DNA from: Maribacter stanieri
GTDB lineage: Bacteria > Bacteroidota > Bacteroidia > Flavobacteriales > Flavobacteriaceae
Length of the DNA stretch: 64,000 nucleotides
Reading direction: 5' to 3'
Assembly (NCBI RefSeq): GCF_900112245.1
Contig: NZ_FOYX01000002.1
Location: 124,001-188,000 of the forward strand
The stretch's first letter is position 1; each line of letters begins with the position of its first letter. Below, one piece after another: positions 42,961 to 52,059 of this stretch. The notes under the pieces were generated by a model. The model saw only the letters and a program-made list of their open reading frames with translations, had not been told where the DNA came from and searched no databases. A program made the position numbers and the translations under genes.

Positions 42961-43748
42961 ATAATAAATTGAAAAAAATTGCCTTTATAGGTTATATCGC
43001 AAAAGGTGTAGTTTATTCCATTACCGGGATATTAACCTTTTTAACAACTATTAATATGGGTGGTCAAAAAGCAGGAAAATTGTCTACCATAGACTATTTA
43101 GAAGAACAAAATTTTGGTGCCGCTATTGTAATTTTATTAGGGCTTGGATTACTATGTTATGCTTTATGGCGATTACTGCAAGGCATATTAGACCCAGAGG
43201 ATATGGGTTCTAAACCCAAATTCATTGCAAAACGAATTGGTTTTACCATTAGCGGAATTATATATGCAGCGTTAGGATTATTCGCTATAATTGACGCTTT
43301 GGATATTGGTATGTTTTCTGGTAATGGAAATTCTAAAGAATCCATATTTACCGGTACTAGCGGTTCAGTATCACTTGTAATTATTGGTATCGGCTTGGGC
43401 TTAAAAGGTGGATATCAGTTTATCAAAGCCTACAAAGGAGACTTTCTTAAAAAGTTTAAAATACAATCAATTTCATCTATTAATAAGAGAAAATATATTA
43501 AAAGAATTGGTTATGCCGGATTGATTTCCAGAGGAATCGTTACGAGCATTGTTTCCTATTTTTTTATAACAGCTGGTATAAACCTAAGAGGAACAACCTC
43601 TCAAAAACTGAAGGGCACTTCTGAAGCCTTCTCATTTATACAAGAGCAAGTCTATGGCAGATGGTTATTAGGCATCGTTGCCTTAGGTTTAGTTTGTTAC
43701 GGATTGTTCATGTTCAGCACTGCTGCCTATCGTAAATACAAATATTGA
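42957..43748 (+). CDS. DUF1206 membrane protein
   Basis: A 263-aa integral membrane protein with six hydrophobic segments arranged as three similar pairs, each beginning with an amphipathic IGYIAKGVVYSITG / IGFTISGIIYAALG / IGYAGLISRGIVTSIV motif. This triplicated layout is that of DUF1206. The function is unknown. It shares a 4-base overlap with the AsmA-like gene and ends 7 bases from the convergent symporter gene. Confidence 0.88.
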   Translation: MNNKLKKIAFIGYIAKGVVYSITGILTFLTTINMGGQKAGKLSTIDYLEEQNFGAAIVILLGLGLLCYALWRLLQGILDPEDMGSKPKFIAKRIGFTISGIIYAALGLFAIIDALDIGMFSGNGNSKESIFTGTSGSVSLVIIGIGLGLKGGYQFIKAYKGDFLKKFKIQSISSINKRKYIKRIGYAGLISRGIVTSIVSYFFITAGINLRGTTSQKLKGTSEAFSFIQEQVYGRWLLGIVALGLVCYGLFMFSTAAYRKYKY

Positions 43749-43755
43749 GATAAGA

Positions 43756-45057
43756 TTACTTTTTATAATTATCGTCCCAGTTTTTAACTTTTGGTTCGTG
43801 TAGTTTATCTACAGATTTAGCAACCATCATAGAAACGGCAGCGTCTCCAGAAACATTGATTACTGTTCTACACATATCCAATGGTCTATCAACTGCAAAT
43901 ATCAAAGCTAATCCGGCTTCCGGTATACCTGCCTGTGCAAGTACAATAACCAGCATGACCATACCAGCACCTGGCACAGCGGCACTTCCTATAGAAGCTA
44001 AAGTAGCCGTTACAATAATTCCTAATTGTGCAGACAAACTTAAATCCATTCCAAATGCTTGTGCAATGAAAACAGCGGCAATAGCTTGATAAAGGCTTGT
44101 ACCATCCATATTTATGGTTGCTCCTATTGGCAAGACAAAACTTGTTACCTCTTCATCTACACCTAAATGCTCTTCTACCCTTTCCATAGTTACAGGTAAG
44201 GTAGCAGCACTTGAACTTGTTGAAAATGCAAGCAATTGAGCTGGCGACATTCCCTTCATAAATTTATTTGGAGATGTTTTCGTAAATACCCAAACCAATA
44301 ATAAATAAACTCCCAGCATTAGCGAGAGTCCTAATAATACACAGAAGGCGTACCAAGCCAAAGCCTTAAATAAATCTAAACTTGGCGATTCTACTACTAA
44401 TGCAGCCAATAAAGCGAATACTCCAAAAGGTGCAGCCAACATTATCAAATCAATCATCTTCAAAATAACTTCATTGAATCCGTCAAAAAACTTTTTAACG
44501 GGTGTAGCTTGTTCTTCAGGTATAAGTATTAAACCGATTCCAAAAAATATTGCAAAGAAAATAACCTGCAACATATTACCATTATCTGAAGCTGCTTTAA
44601 ATATATTACTTGGCACCAAATCTTCTAATGCTTGTAATGGTCCTGCTTCTCTCTGCTTTTCTGCCTGAGTTTTAATAGCATCAGCATCACCTTTATAATT
44701 ATCGACTAGTTCTGTTCTGGTCGCTTCTGTTATAGATGCACCAGGTTTAACAATATTTACAACCCCCAACCCTATAGTTACGGCAATAACTGTTGTTGCT
44801 ATGTATATTCCTATGGTACGCCCACCCATTTGGGAAAGCTTGGAGATATCTTTTAAATCTGAAACCCCTTTTATTAGGGAACCTAAGATAAGCGGTACTG
44901 CTATAAGCTTTAAAGAGTTGATGAAAATGTTACCAAATGGTTTAATCCAATCTGAAATAAATTGCGGCCCCCATTCTAACTGAACCATGGCCAAAGCGAA
45001 TAAAACCCCTACCAACATTCCTATTAGAATTTGCCAATGCAACTCAAGCTTCCTCAT
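43756..45057 (-). CDS. Dicarboxylate/amino acid:cation symporter (DAACS family)
   Basis: A 433-aa transporter of the glutamate/aspartate/dicarboxylate family. Family landmarks are the serine-rich hairpin STSSSAATLPVTME, the TINMDGTSLYQ motif (NMDGT) in helix 7, and the substrate/cation site CRTVINVSGDAAVS in helix 8. Eight transmembrane helices and two re-entrant loops are consistent with the hydropathy. It imports glutamate, aspartate or C4-dicarboxylates with sodium or protons; which one cannot be read here. Single gene. Confidence 0.94.
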   Translation of the reverse strand: MRKLELHWQILIGMLVGVLFALAMVQLEWGPQFISDWIKPFGNIFINSLKLIAVPLILGSLIKGVSDLKDISKLSQMGGRTIGIYIATTVIAVTIGLGVVNIVKPGASITEATRTELVDNYKGDADAIKTQAEKQREAGPLQALEDLVPSNIFKAASDNGNMLQVIFFAIFFGIGLILIPEEQATPVKKFFDGFNEVILKMIDLIMLAAPFGVFALLAALVVESPSLDLFKALAWYAFCVLLGLSLMLGVYLLLVWVFTKTSPNKFMKGMSPAQLLAFSTSSSAATLPVTMERVEEHLGVDEEVTSFVLPIGATINMDGTSLYQAIAAVFIAQAFGMDLSLSAQLGIIVTATLASIGSAAVPGAGMVMLVIVLAQAGIPEAGLALIFAVDRPLDMCRTVINVSGDAAVSMMVAKSVDKLHEPKVKNWDDNYKK

Positions 45058-45118
45058 ATATAAATTAGTTTAGGGAAGTAAGATAGTATTTTGCTTGGAA
45101 AAGTGCTAAAAACGCAAC

Positions 45119-46183
45119 CTATAATTTAATGGTGCGGTTAATTAGGGTATAGTCTGCCAAAACCAAGGCGGTCATAGCTTCTACTATAGGTACAGCTCTT
45201 GGAACCACACAAGGGTCATGTCTTCCTTTACCCTGTGTCTGAACCATATTACCCTCTTTATCAATAGTTTCATACCCTTGAATGACTGTAGCTACTGGCT
45301 TAAAAGCTACGTTGAAATAGATGTCCATACCATTACTTATTCCTCCTTGAATACCGCCACTATAGTTGGTTTTTGTAGAGCCATCACCATTAAATTGATC
45401 ATTGTGTTCGCTACCTTTCATCTTAACACCTTCAAAACCACTACCATATTCAAAGCCTTTAACCGCATTTATAGATAGCATTGCCTTACCTAATTCTGCA
45501 TGAAGCTTATCGAATACAGGTTCTCCTAAACCAATCGGTACATTTTTTGCGACACAGGTGATAATCCCACCTATTGTATCGCCTTCTTTTTTGATAGATT
45601 TTATGTATTCTTCCATCTTTGCAGCCATTTCAACATCAGGACAACGAACTGCATTAGATTCGGTTAACGATAAATCAAGTTCTGTATAGTGTTTACCTAA
45701 ATTCATATCTCCTACTTGAGATACAAATGCTTGTATTTCTATTCCTTTTAAAAATTGTTTCGCAATAGCTCCTGCCACCACTCTACTTGCTGTTTCCCTT
45801 GCCGAGCTTCTGCCTCCGCCACGGTAATCTCTAAAACCATATTTTTGATCATACACATAATCGGCATGAGATGGTCTATACGAATCTTTTATATGTCCGT
45901 AATCTTTAGATTTTTGATTTGTATTATGAATAGCAAAGCCAATTGGTGTACCCGTCGTTTTACCTTCAAAGATGCCCGAATAAAATTCTACTTCATCTGG
46001 TTCTTTTCTTTGGGTTACAATAGCAGATTGTCCTGGTTTACGACGGTTTAAATCGTTTTGTATCGCATCAAAATCTATTTCAATTTCAGACGGACAGCCA
46101 TCTATAACACCTCCAATTGCTTTTCCGTGGGACTCTCCATAAGTGCTTACCCTAAATAAATTTCCAAAGGTATTTCCGGCCAT
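45119..46183 (-). CDS. aroC: Chorismate synthase
   Basis: A 354-aa enzyme catalysing the last step of the shikimate pathway, converting EPSP to chorismate with reduced FMN. Family motifs are [29 protein letters not shown] at the N-terminus, [29 protein letters not shown], and the C-terminal [18 protein letters not shown]. Length is normal. Single gene, divergent from the LpxH-like gene across a 227-base gap that contains an imperfect dyad. Confidence 0.97.
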   Translation of the reverse strand: MAGNTFGNLFRVSTYGESHGKAIGGVIDGCPSEIEIDFDAIQNDLNRRKPGQSAIVTQRKEPDEVEFYSGIFEGKTTGTPIGFAIHNTNQKSKDYGHIKDSYRPSHADYVYDQKYGFRDYRGGGRSSARETASRVVAGAIAKQFLKGIEIQAFVSQVGDMNLGKHYTELDLSLTESNAVRCPDVEMAAKMEEYIKSIKKEGDTIGGIITCVAKNVPIGLGEPVFDKLHAELGKAMLSINAVKGFEYGSGFEGVKMKGSEHNDQFNGDGSTKTNYSGGIQGGISNGMDIYFNVAFKPVATVIQGYETIDKEGNMVQTQGKGRHDPCVVPRAVPIVEAMTALVLADYTLINRTIKL

Positions 46184-46314
46184 AATAAATACGTTCTAAT
46201 TTACGCTTAACGATTGTAAAGCTTACAAATTCAAAGTCTTCAAAGATAAATGTTAAATGCTTTAAAGAAAAATTAAAAAAACGCATAATATTAGCTTAAC
46301 CTTAGTCACTTAGC

Positions 46315-46341
46315 ATAATAATTACTTAACGTAATGATTAT
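46315..46341. promoter_or_regulatory. Imperfect dyad between aroC and the LpxH-like gene
   Basis: Arms ATAATAATTAC and GTAATGATTAT (one mismatch across 11 bases) around TTAAC. It lies in the divergent gap, about 70 bases before the second gene's TTG start. It could be an operator, but AT-rich dyads arise easily. Confidence 0.25.
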
Positions 46342-46385
46342 AGATTATTGACCTACTAAATAGCTGATTAGGATGTAATTAGGTT

Positions 46386-46393
46386 TAATTTTG
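46386..46393 (+). promoter_or_regulatory. -7 promoter box of the LpxH-like gene
   Basis: TAATTTTG matches TAnnTTTG, 17 bases before the TTG start at 46411. Confidence 0.5.
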
Positions 46394-46410
46394 GTGTAAA
46401 AATTTGCCAC

Positions 46411-47277
46411 TTGAAGAAGCGTCGTCTTGAAATAGCTGTTTTATCGGATGTACATTTGGGTTCTTATGCATGTCATGCGGAAGAATTACTAACATATTTA
46501 TCTAGTATTGACCCAAAAATGCTAATTCTCAATGGCGATATTTTAGATGCTGGAAAAATGCGTAATAATTACTTTCCGCCTTCGCATTTAAAAGTGGTCA
46601 AGAAAATCTTTTCAATGGCTTCTAAGGGAACTGTTGTTCACTTTATAACAGGTAACAGAGATGAGCCGTTTCGTAAGATTGATAATATTTATATGGGTAC
46701 CATTAAGGTTTCCAATCGTCTTACCTTAAAACTCAATGGGAAAAATACATTGTTTTTTCATGGCGATATTTTTGATTTCTCTTTTCGCCACTCTCACTGG
46801 CTATTGCACTTTGGTGAAATTGGTTTTGACACCTTATTGAACCTAGCAAAATTGAAAACTAAACTGTTTAAGCTATTCGGTAAGAAAAACAAACCTTTTT
46901 CTAATCCAGAATTAAACCATGGTGAACGCGATCCTAAACAAATTGAATCTTTTCAAAATAATGTCGCTAAAATGGCTATTAGCCAACATTATGACCATGT
47001 AGTTTGCGGGCATAGCCATGCACCTAACAAACAGCATTTTCAGACTAAAAAAGGAGCATGCCTTTATTTGAATTCAGGCGATTGGGTTAAACATATGACT
47101 GCTTTAGAATACTCTTTTAAACGTTGGAAACTATACCGTTATGAAAACGACAAATTAACCTCGTTTTATATGGATGAAGAGCTAAAGTCAATGGATATGA
47201 ATGAACTTATAGCAACCATCACTCATAGAAATGCTAGTAATAACAAAAAGGAAAAAGGCGGTCTTACCGATAATTAA
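46411..47277 (+). CDS. LpxH-like UDP-2,3-diacylglucosamine diphosphatase
   Basis: A 288-aa calcineurin-like metallophosphoesterase. The metal-binding blocks are DVHLGSY, NGDILD, GNRDE, FHGDIFD and GHSHAP. The GNRD variant and overall length fit the LpxH/LpxH2-type enzymes that make lipid X in lipid A synthesis. The start is TTG, supported by the promoter box 17 bases before it. Its 3' end overlaps the convergent dehydrogenase gene by 4 bases. Another phosphoesterase specificity is possible. Confidence 0.85.
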   Translation: MKKRRLEIAVLSDVHLGSYACHAEELLTYLSSIDPKMLILNGDILDAGKMRNNYFPPSHLKVVKKIFSMASKGTVVHFITGNRDEPFRKIDNIYMGTIKVSNRLTLKLNGKNTLFFHGDIFDFSFRHSHWLLHFGEIGFDTLLNLAKLKTKLFKLFGKKNKPFSNPELNHGERDPKQIESFQNNVAKMAISQHYDHVVCGHSHAPNKQHFQTKKGACLYLNSGDWVKHMTALEYSFKRWKLYRYENDKLTSFYMDEELKSMDMNELIATITHRNASNNKKEKGGLTDN

Positions 47278-50192
47278 TTCGATAATGCCTCTTTCAGTAT
47301 ACTAACCGGATGCTTTGCTATTCTTTTTGTACCATCGAATATTTGATGCCTACAACTAGTGCCGTTTGCAGCAATTATAGTCTCAGCAGAAGATTTACTT
47401 ACTGCAGGAAATAGTTTTAAACCTCCAATTTTCATACTAGTTTCATAATGCTCTTCTTCGTAACCAAAGGAACCTGCCATACCACAACAACCTGAAGCAA
47501 TAATTGTAACCTTGTAATTTGCTGGTAGATTTAATACATCAAACGTTACTTTCTGATTGCTTAATGCTTTTTGATGACAATGATTATGAATTTTTATATC
47601 TCTTGCTTCTTCAGTAAAATCTGCAGAATTCAAACTACCATCGGCAATTTCTTTTGCCAAAAATTCTTCTATTAAAAACGAATGGTCTGCAACTATTTGG
47701 GCTGTAGTTTTATCTGAAGTCATTCTCTTGTATTCATCTCTAAAAGATAAAATTGCAGATGGCTCCAATCCTAAAATAGGCAAACCGGCTTCAGCAAACT
47801 TCTTAAGTTCCTTTATATTTTTAATGGCTAGCTTTTGAGCTTGTTTCAAGAACCCTTTTGAAAGAAAAGTTCTTCCACTTTCTGCATAGAACAACTCCAC
47901 ATCATAACCCAATCTGGCAAGTAACTCAATTGCATCTTTACCTACTTCGATATCTAAGTATTTCGTAAATTCATCTATGTATAAAACTACTTTCTTCTTT
48001 AACTTAGTATTCTCAAGATTAGATTTTTGAAGATGCTTATCGAAATTAAAGCTATAAACATTAGGCAAGCTTCTTTCTTTGGCAACACCACTCGATTTTT
48101 TCAACAAACCACCTAAAAATTCAGAATCATAAATAGCATTGGTCAGTCCAGAAACCTTGCTAGCCAATCCGTTTAGTTTTGTGTTGTACGCAAACAATTT
48201 TCCTCTTAAAGAATAACCATTTGCCTCTTGGTATTGATATAAAAATTCTGCTTTTAGAGTTGACACATCTACATTACTGGGACATTCACTTGCACACGCT
48301 TTACAGCTTAAACACAAATCAAATGCCTCTTTAATCTCGGGACTATCAAAACTATTTTTAGCATTGCTATTTGGGTTCGTTAAAAACTCCCTTAACGTAT
48401 TTGCCCTGCCTCTAGTAGTATCCTTTTCATTTTTTGTTGCATGATAACTTGGACACATACCACCATTCATATGATGGGTTTTTCTACAGTCTCCACTTCC
48501 ATTGCATTTTTCTGCGGCCTTTAATATACCCTCACTATCAGAAAAGTCCATGAAAGTCTTAATATCCGGCTCTTCACGATCAATTTCATACCTAAAGGAT
48601 TTATCCATTGGGTATGCATCAACTATTTTACCAGGATTAAAAATACCTTTAGGATCAAAATAAGACTTAATTCGTCTTAGCAGCTGGTAGTTTTTATCAC
48701 CAATCATTATCGGAATAAACTCGGCACGAACAATACCATCGCCATGCTCGCCACTAAATGAACCTTTATATTTCTTGGTAAGCTTAGCAACATCAGTTGT
48801 TATACTTCTAAACAAACCAACATCGGTAGATTTTTTCAGGTTCAAGATTGGTCGTAAATGCAGTTCACCTGCACCCGCATGTGCATAATACACAGCGCTT
48901 TGATTATAACCTTTCATTATTTCAGAAAATTCAGCTATAAAATTCTTTAAATCTGGAAGCGCTACTGCAGTATCTTCAATACATGCCACAGCTTTCATAT
49001 CTCCTACAATATTTCCTAACAGACCAAGACCTGCTTTACGTAACTCAATGGCTTTTGCTATTTGATCTCCAAAAAGAACCGGATTAGAATAGCTTAAACC
49101 AGATTTTTCAATAGTAGCTATTAATGAAGCGATAATACCCTTTAACTCTTCCTCCGTATGCGCCGAAACCTGCAACATTAACAAAGCCGCGGGATCACCC
49201 TCTACAAAGAATCGATTTGCTAATTGCGTTCTGTTATTTTTTGTACAGTCCAAAATAACCTTATCCATCATTTCGCACAAATGCAATGGATGTTCCATAA
49301 CCGGAACTACGTCCATTAAGCAATCTTCCAAAGATGTATAATGCGTAACTACCATTGCAGATAAGGCTGGTGGTAAGTCGTCTAACTGAACTGTAATTTC
49401 TGTGGTAAAAGCCAAAGTTCCTTCACTACCACACAGCAATTCTGCCATGTTAAAATATGGTTCCTTACCACCAAAAATTTGTGACTTCAATAATTCATCG
49501 ACAGCATAACCAGTATTTCTTCTATGTATTTCAGGCTTAGGAAAATGGTCAATTACTTCTTTAGCTATTTCTTTATTAACTAGTTCTTTATATATATTAT
49601 TATAAAGTGATGCTTCAAGTGTACTGCCGTTCTGTTTTTTCTTGAAATCTTCAGCGGAAATCCTTCCAAATTCCGCCTCACTACCATCTGATAAAATTGT
49701 TTTCATTGAAATAATCTTATCTCTGGTTACACCATATTGAATGGATGTGGTACCTGATGAATTATTACCCACCATACCACCTACCATACATCTATTTGAT
49801 GTAGATGTATTTGGTCCAAAGAATAATCCGTAAGGTTTTAGATATTGATTTAACTCATCTCTAATTACACCCGGTTGTAAGGTTACCTGCTTGTTAACTT
49901 CATCAACACTTATAATTTTCGTGAAATGTTTAGACACATCAACCACCAAACCATCACCAACACATTGACCCGCCAAAGACGTACCTGCCGTTCTTGGTAT
50001 TAGACCAATATTTTCATTGTTAGCAAACCTTACTATTGTTTTTATATCATCAACAGTTTTAGGAAATGCAGCACCTAAAGGTATTTTTCTATAAACGGAA
50101 GCATCTGTAGCATAAATAGTCTTAGTAAGATTATCAAATCGTACATCTCCCTCTAAATCTTGTCGTAACTTTAATAGCAAATTATTATCCAA
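47274..50192 (-). CDS. Fused FAD-linked oxidase / Fe-S dehydrogenase (GlcD-GlpC type)
   Basis: A 972-aa protein. Residues ~25-530 are a FAD-binding type 4 oxidase as in GlcD and D-lactate dehydrogenases (IPRTAGTSLAGQCVGDGLVVDVS, VGGMVGNNSSGTTSIQYG, GEHGDGIVRAEFIP, FDPKGIFNPGKIVD). A 4Fe-4S ferredoxin segment follows (CLSCKACASECP, with CNGSGDCRKT before it). The last ~250 residues are a CCG/heterodisulfide-reductase-like domain (ASGCCGMAGSFG). It likely oxidises a 2-hydroxy acid such as D-lactate or D-2-hydroxyglutarate and passes electrons to quinone. Single gene. Confidence 0.92.
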   Translation of the reverse strand: MDNNLLLKLRQDLEGDVRFDNLTKTIYATDASVYRKIPLGAAFPKTVDDIKTIVRFANNENIGLIPRTAGTSLAGQCVGDGLVVDVSKHFTKIISVDEVNKQVTLQPGVIRDELNQYLKPYGLFFGPNTSTSNRCMVGGMVGNNSSGTTSIQYGVTRDKIISMKTILSDGSEAEFGRISAEDFKKKQNGSTLEASLYNNIYKELVNKEIAKEVIDHFPKPEIHRRNTGYAVDELLKSQIFGGKEPYFNMAELLCGSEGTLAFTTEITVQLDDLPPALSAMVVTHYTSLEDCLMDVVPVMEHPLHLCEMMDKVILDCTKNNRTQLANRFFVEGDPAALLMLQVSAHTEEELKGIIASLIATIEKSGLSYSNPVLFGDQIAKAIELRKAGLGLLGNIVGDMKAVACIEDTAVALPDLKNFIAEFSEIMKGYNQSAVYYAHAGAGELHLRPILNLKKSTDVGLFRSITTDVAKLTKKYKGSFSGEHGDGIVRAEFIPIMIGDKNYQLLRRIKSYFDPKGIFNPGKIVDAYPMDKSFRYEIDREEPDIKTFMDFSDSEGILKAAEKCNGSGDCRKTHHMNGGMCPSYHATKNEKDTTRGRANTLREFLTNPNSNAKNSFDSPEIKEAFDLCLSCKACASECPSNVDVSTLKAEFLYQYQEANGYSLRGKLFAYNTKLNGLASKVSGLTNAIYDSEFLGGLLKKSSGVAKERSLPNVYSFNFDKHLQKSNLENTKLKKKVVLYIDEFTKYLDIEVGKDAIELLARLGYDVELFYAESGRTFLSKGFLKQAQKLAIKNIKELKKFAEAGLPILGLEPSAILSFRDEYKRMTSDKTTAQIVADHSFLIEEFLAKEIADGSLNSADFTEEARDIKIHNHCHQKALSNQKVTFDVLNLPANYKVTIIASGCCGMAGSFGYEEEHYETSMKIGGLKLFPAVSKSSAETIIAANGTSCRHQIFDGTKRIAKHPVSILKEALSN

Positions 50193-50282
50193 CTTAACAC
50201 AATTTTGACTGCTAAATTAAGTTTTATTGTGTGAGCCACATTACAAATTGGCTCATTTTTCATCACAAAAAAGAAGAAGTAT

Positions 50283-50762
50283 ATGAAGATTTTAAAAGGA
50301 TTAACTGTATTATTATTTATGGCGACCTGCTCGCTTTCCGCTCAAGAAATTGCTGACCACGCCTTAGGATTAAGACTAGGTGATAGTGATGGCTTTGGTG
50401 CTGAAATTAGTTATCAAAAATCATTGACAAGAGCCAATAGGTTAGAATTTGACTTGGGCTGGCGTGACAGTAGAAACTTTAGCGCATTTAAATTAGCTGG
50501 ACTTTACCAATGGGTTAGACCTATTGAGGGTGATTTTAACTGGTACTATGGTGTTGGTGGTGGTTTAGGTAGTGTTGATTTCCCTGGCGATGATGGTGGA
50601 TTATTTGTCTTTGCTGCAGGTGATATAGGAATTGAGTATAATTTTGATATTCCATTGATACTTTCTTTAGATTTTAGACCTGAACTAGGGGTTACAGGAT
50701 ATAATGGATTCTCTGATAATTTTGATTTTGATATAGGACTAGGTATCAGATACCAGTTTTAA
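50283..50762 (+). CDS. Small outer-membrane beta-barrel protein
   Basis: A 159-aa protein with a signal peptide (ending SLSAQ) and strongly alternating beta strands ending in YQF, the C-terminal aromatic signature of outer-membrane barrels. Eight strands are plausible (for example RANRLEFDLGWRDSRN, FAAGDIGIEYNFD, FDIGLGIRYQF). It probably sits in the OmpW/OprF-like class of small barrels; no specific function. It has its own strong terminator. Confidence 0.85.
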   Translation: MKILKGLTVLLFMATCSLSAQEIADHALGLRLGDSDGFGAEISYQKSLTRANRLEFDLGWRDSRNFSAFKLAGLYQWVRPIEGDFNWYYGVGGGLGSVDFPGDDGGLFVFAAGDIGIEYNFDIPLILSLDFRPELGVTGYNGFSDNFDFDIGLGIRYQF

Positions 50763-50783
50763 ACAGAAACTTATCATTATAAT

Positions 50784-50820
50784 AAAGACCTCTAGCCATT
50801 GCGTTAGAGGTCTTTTTTTA
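50784..50820 (+). terminator. Rho-independent terminator of the barrel gene
   Basis: Perfect 11-bp stem AAAGACCTCTA / TAGAGGTCTTT with a 10-base loop and a T run, 22 bases after the stop codon. Confidence 0.9.
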
Positions 50821-50835
50821 TATTCTTTATATAAG

Positions 50836-50843
50836 TACATTTG
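50836..50843 (+). promoter_or_regulatory. -7 promoter box of the ResA-like lipoprotein gene
   Basis: TACATTTG matches TAnnTTTG, 22 bases before the ATG at 50866 and directly after the preceding terminator. Confidence 0.55.
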
Positions 50844-50865
50844 CAACTTAACCTAAGTGAAATTT

Positions 50866-51984
50866 ATGAAAAATAGTATTGTAATACTACTAGCCGGAAT
50901 CTTATTGTTTAGTTGTAACACTAAACCGGAAGGCTTTACCCTTAATGGAAAATTAAGAGGCGAAATGACAGATGGCACTCGCGTTTTCCTTAAGAAAATT
51001 GGAGAAAACAATCAACCTATGGAAGTAGATACTGCTACTACTACCAACGGTGAATTTACTTTTACAGGAAAATCTGATATTCCTGAACTACATTATATCT
51101 TCGTTGAACAATTACCTGGTTATACAGCTGTAATTTTGGAAAACGGAGAAATACAGTTTAGTGCACAAAGAGACAGTATGGGCTTTGCTGAAATTAGCGG
51201 TACATTCCAAAATGATGCTTTTTCTGATTATATGGAACAGTCAAGAGAAATCTCTCAACAAGCTCAATCTATTCAGCAAGATATGAAAGTGGCATCTGGA
51301 GAAGCTGCACTTGCACTTCAAGATGAAATGAAGGAATTACAAGAGGAATACAAGACTTTTGAATTAGACTACGTTAAAACTCACCCTAACGCTTTAATAT
51401 CTGCACTTGTTCTGGATAGGGCTGTTGCAACCAAAGCAGTTAGCCTTGAAGAAGTTGAAGAAATCTACAAGACTTTATCTGAAGAAATTAAAAATTCTAA
51501 GCCAGGTAAACAAATTCTAGATGGAATAGAGAAACTAAAGGCTTCTGAAGCTGCAGGCAAAAATTCAAGTATAGGCGCTAAAGCTCCTGACTTTTCTGGA
51601 CCAAGTCCTGATGGTAGCGTAATCGCTCTTAAAGATGTTATGGGAAAAGTAACATTAATTGATTTCTGGGCAGGATGGTGTAGACCTTGTAGAGCTGAAA
51701 ATCCTAATATTGTTGCTGTTTACAATAAGTACCATGATAAAGGCTTAAACGTCTTAGGTGTTTCTTTAGACAGAACAGAAGAAGCGTGGAAAAAAGCAAT
51801 AGCAGAAGATGGTTTAGAGTGGAATCACATTTCTAACATTGCCTACTTTGATGATAAAATTGCTAAACTTTATAATGTAGAAGCTATACCCGCAGCATTT
51901 TTATTAGATGAGAACGGTGTTATAGTAGCTAAAAATTTAAGAGGTCCTGCACTAGAAGCGAAAGTTGCAGAATTGTTGAATTAG
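50866..51984 (+). CDS. ResA/TlpA-like thioredoxin lipoprotein with DUF4369 domain
   Basis: 372 aa from the ATG at 50866; a GTG three codons upstream is also in frame. The lipobox is LLFSC. An N-terminal DUF4369 beta domain covers about residues 25-120 (FTLNGKLRGEMTDGTRVFLKKI). A helical linker precedes the thioredoxin domain from about residue 235, with active site FWAGWCRPC and cis-Pro VEAIPAAFLLDENG. It is a periplasmic thiol-disulfide reductase of the kind Bacteroidota encode in many copies. Single gene flanked by terminators on both sides. Confidence 0.93.
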   Translation: MKNSIVILLAGILLFSCNTKPEGFTLNGKLRGEMTDGTRVFLKKIGENNQPMEVDTATTTNGEFTFTGKSDIPELHYIFVEQLPGYTAVILENGEIQFSAQRDSMGFAEISGTFQNDAFSDYMEQSREISQQAQSIQQDMKVASGEAALALQDEMKELQEEYKTFELDYVKTHPNALISALVLDRAVATKAVSLEEVEEIYKTLSEEIKNSKPGKQILDGIEKLKASEAAGKNSSIGAKAPDFSGPSPDGSVIALKDVMGKVTLIDFWAGWCRPCRAENPNIVAVYNKYHDKGLNVLGVSLDRTEEAWKKAIAEDGLEWNHISNIAYFDDKIAKLYNVEAIPAAFLLDENGVIVAKNLRGPALEAKVAELLN

Positions 51985-52003
51985 GATTTAAAATTAATTA
52001 CAT

Positions 52004-52040
52004 AAAAAAAAAGCCCGAACAATGTTGTTCGGGCTTTTTT
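52004..52040. terminator. Bidirectional terminator
   Basis: Stem GCCCGAACA / TGTTCGGGC with loop ATGT, an A run on its left and a T run on its right, so it can end both the ResA-like gene (plus) and the convergent LVIVD-type lipoprotein gene (minus). Confidence 0.92.
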
Positions 52041-52059
52041 TTATAGTTTACAGTATCGA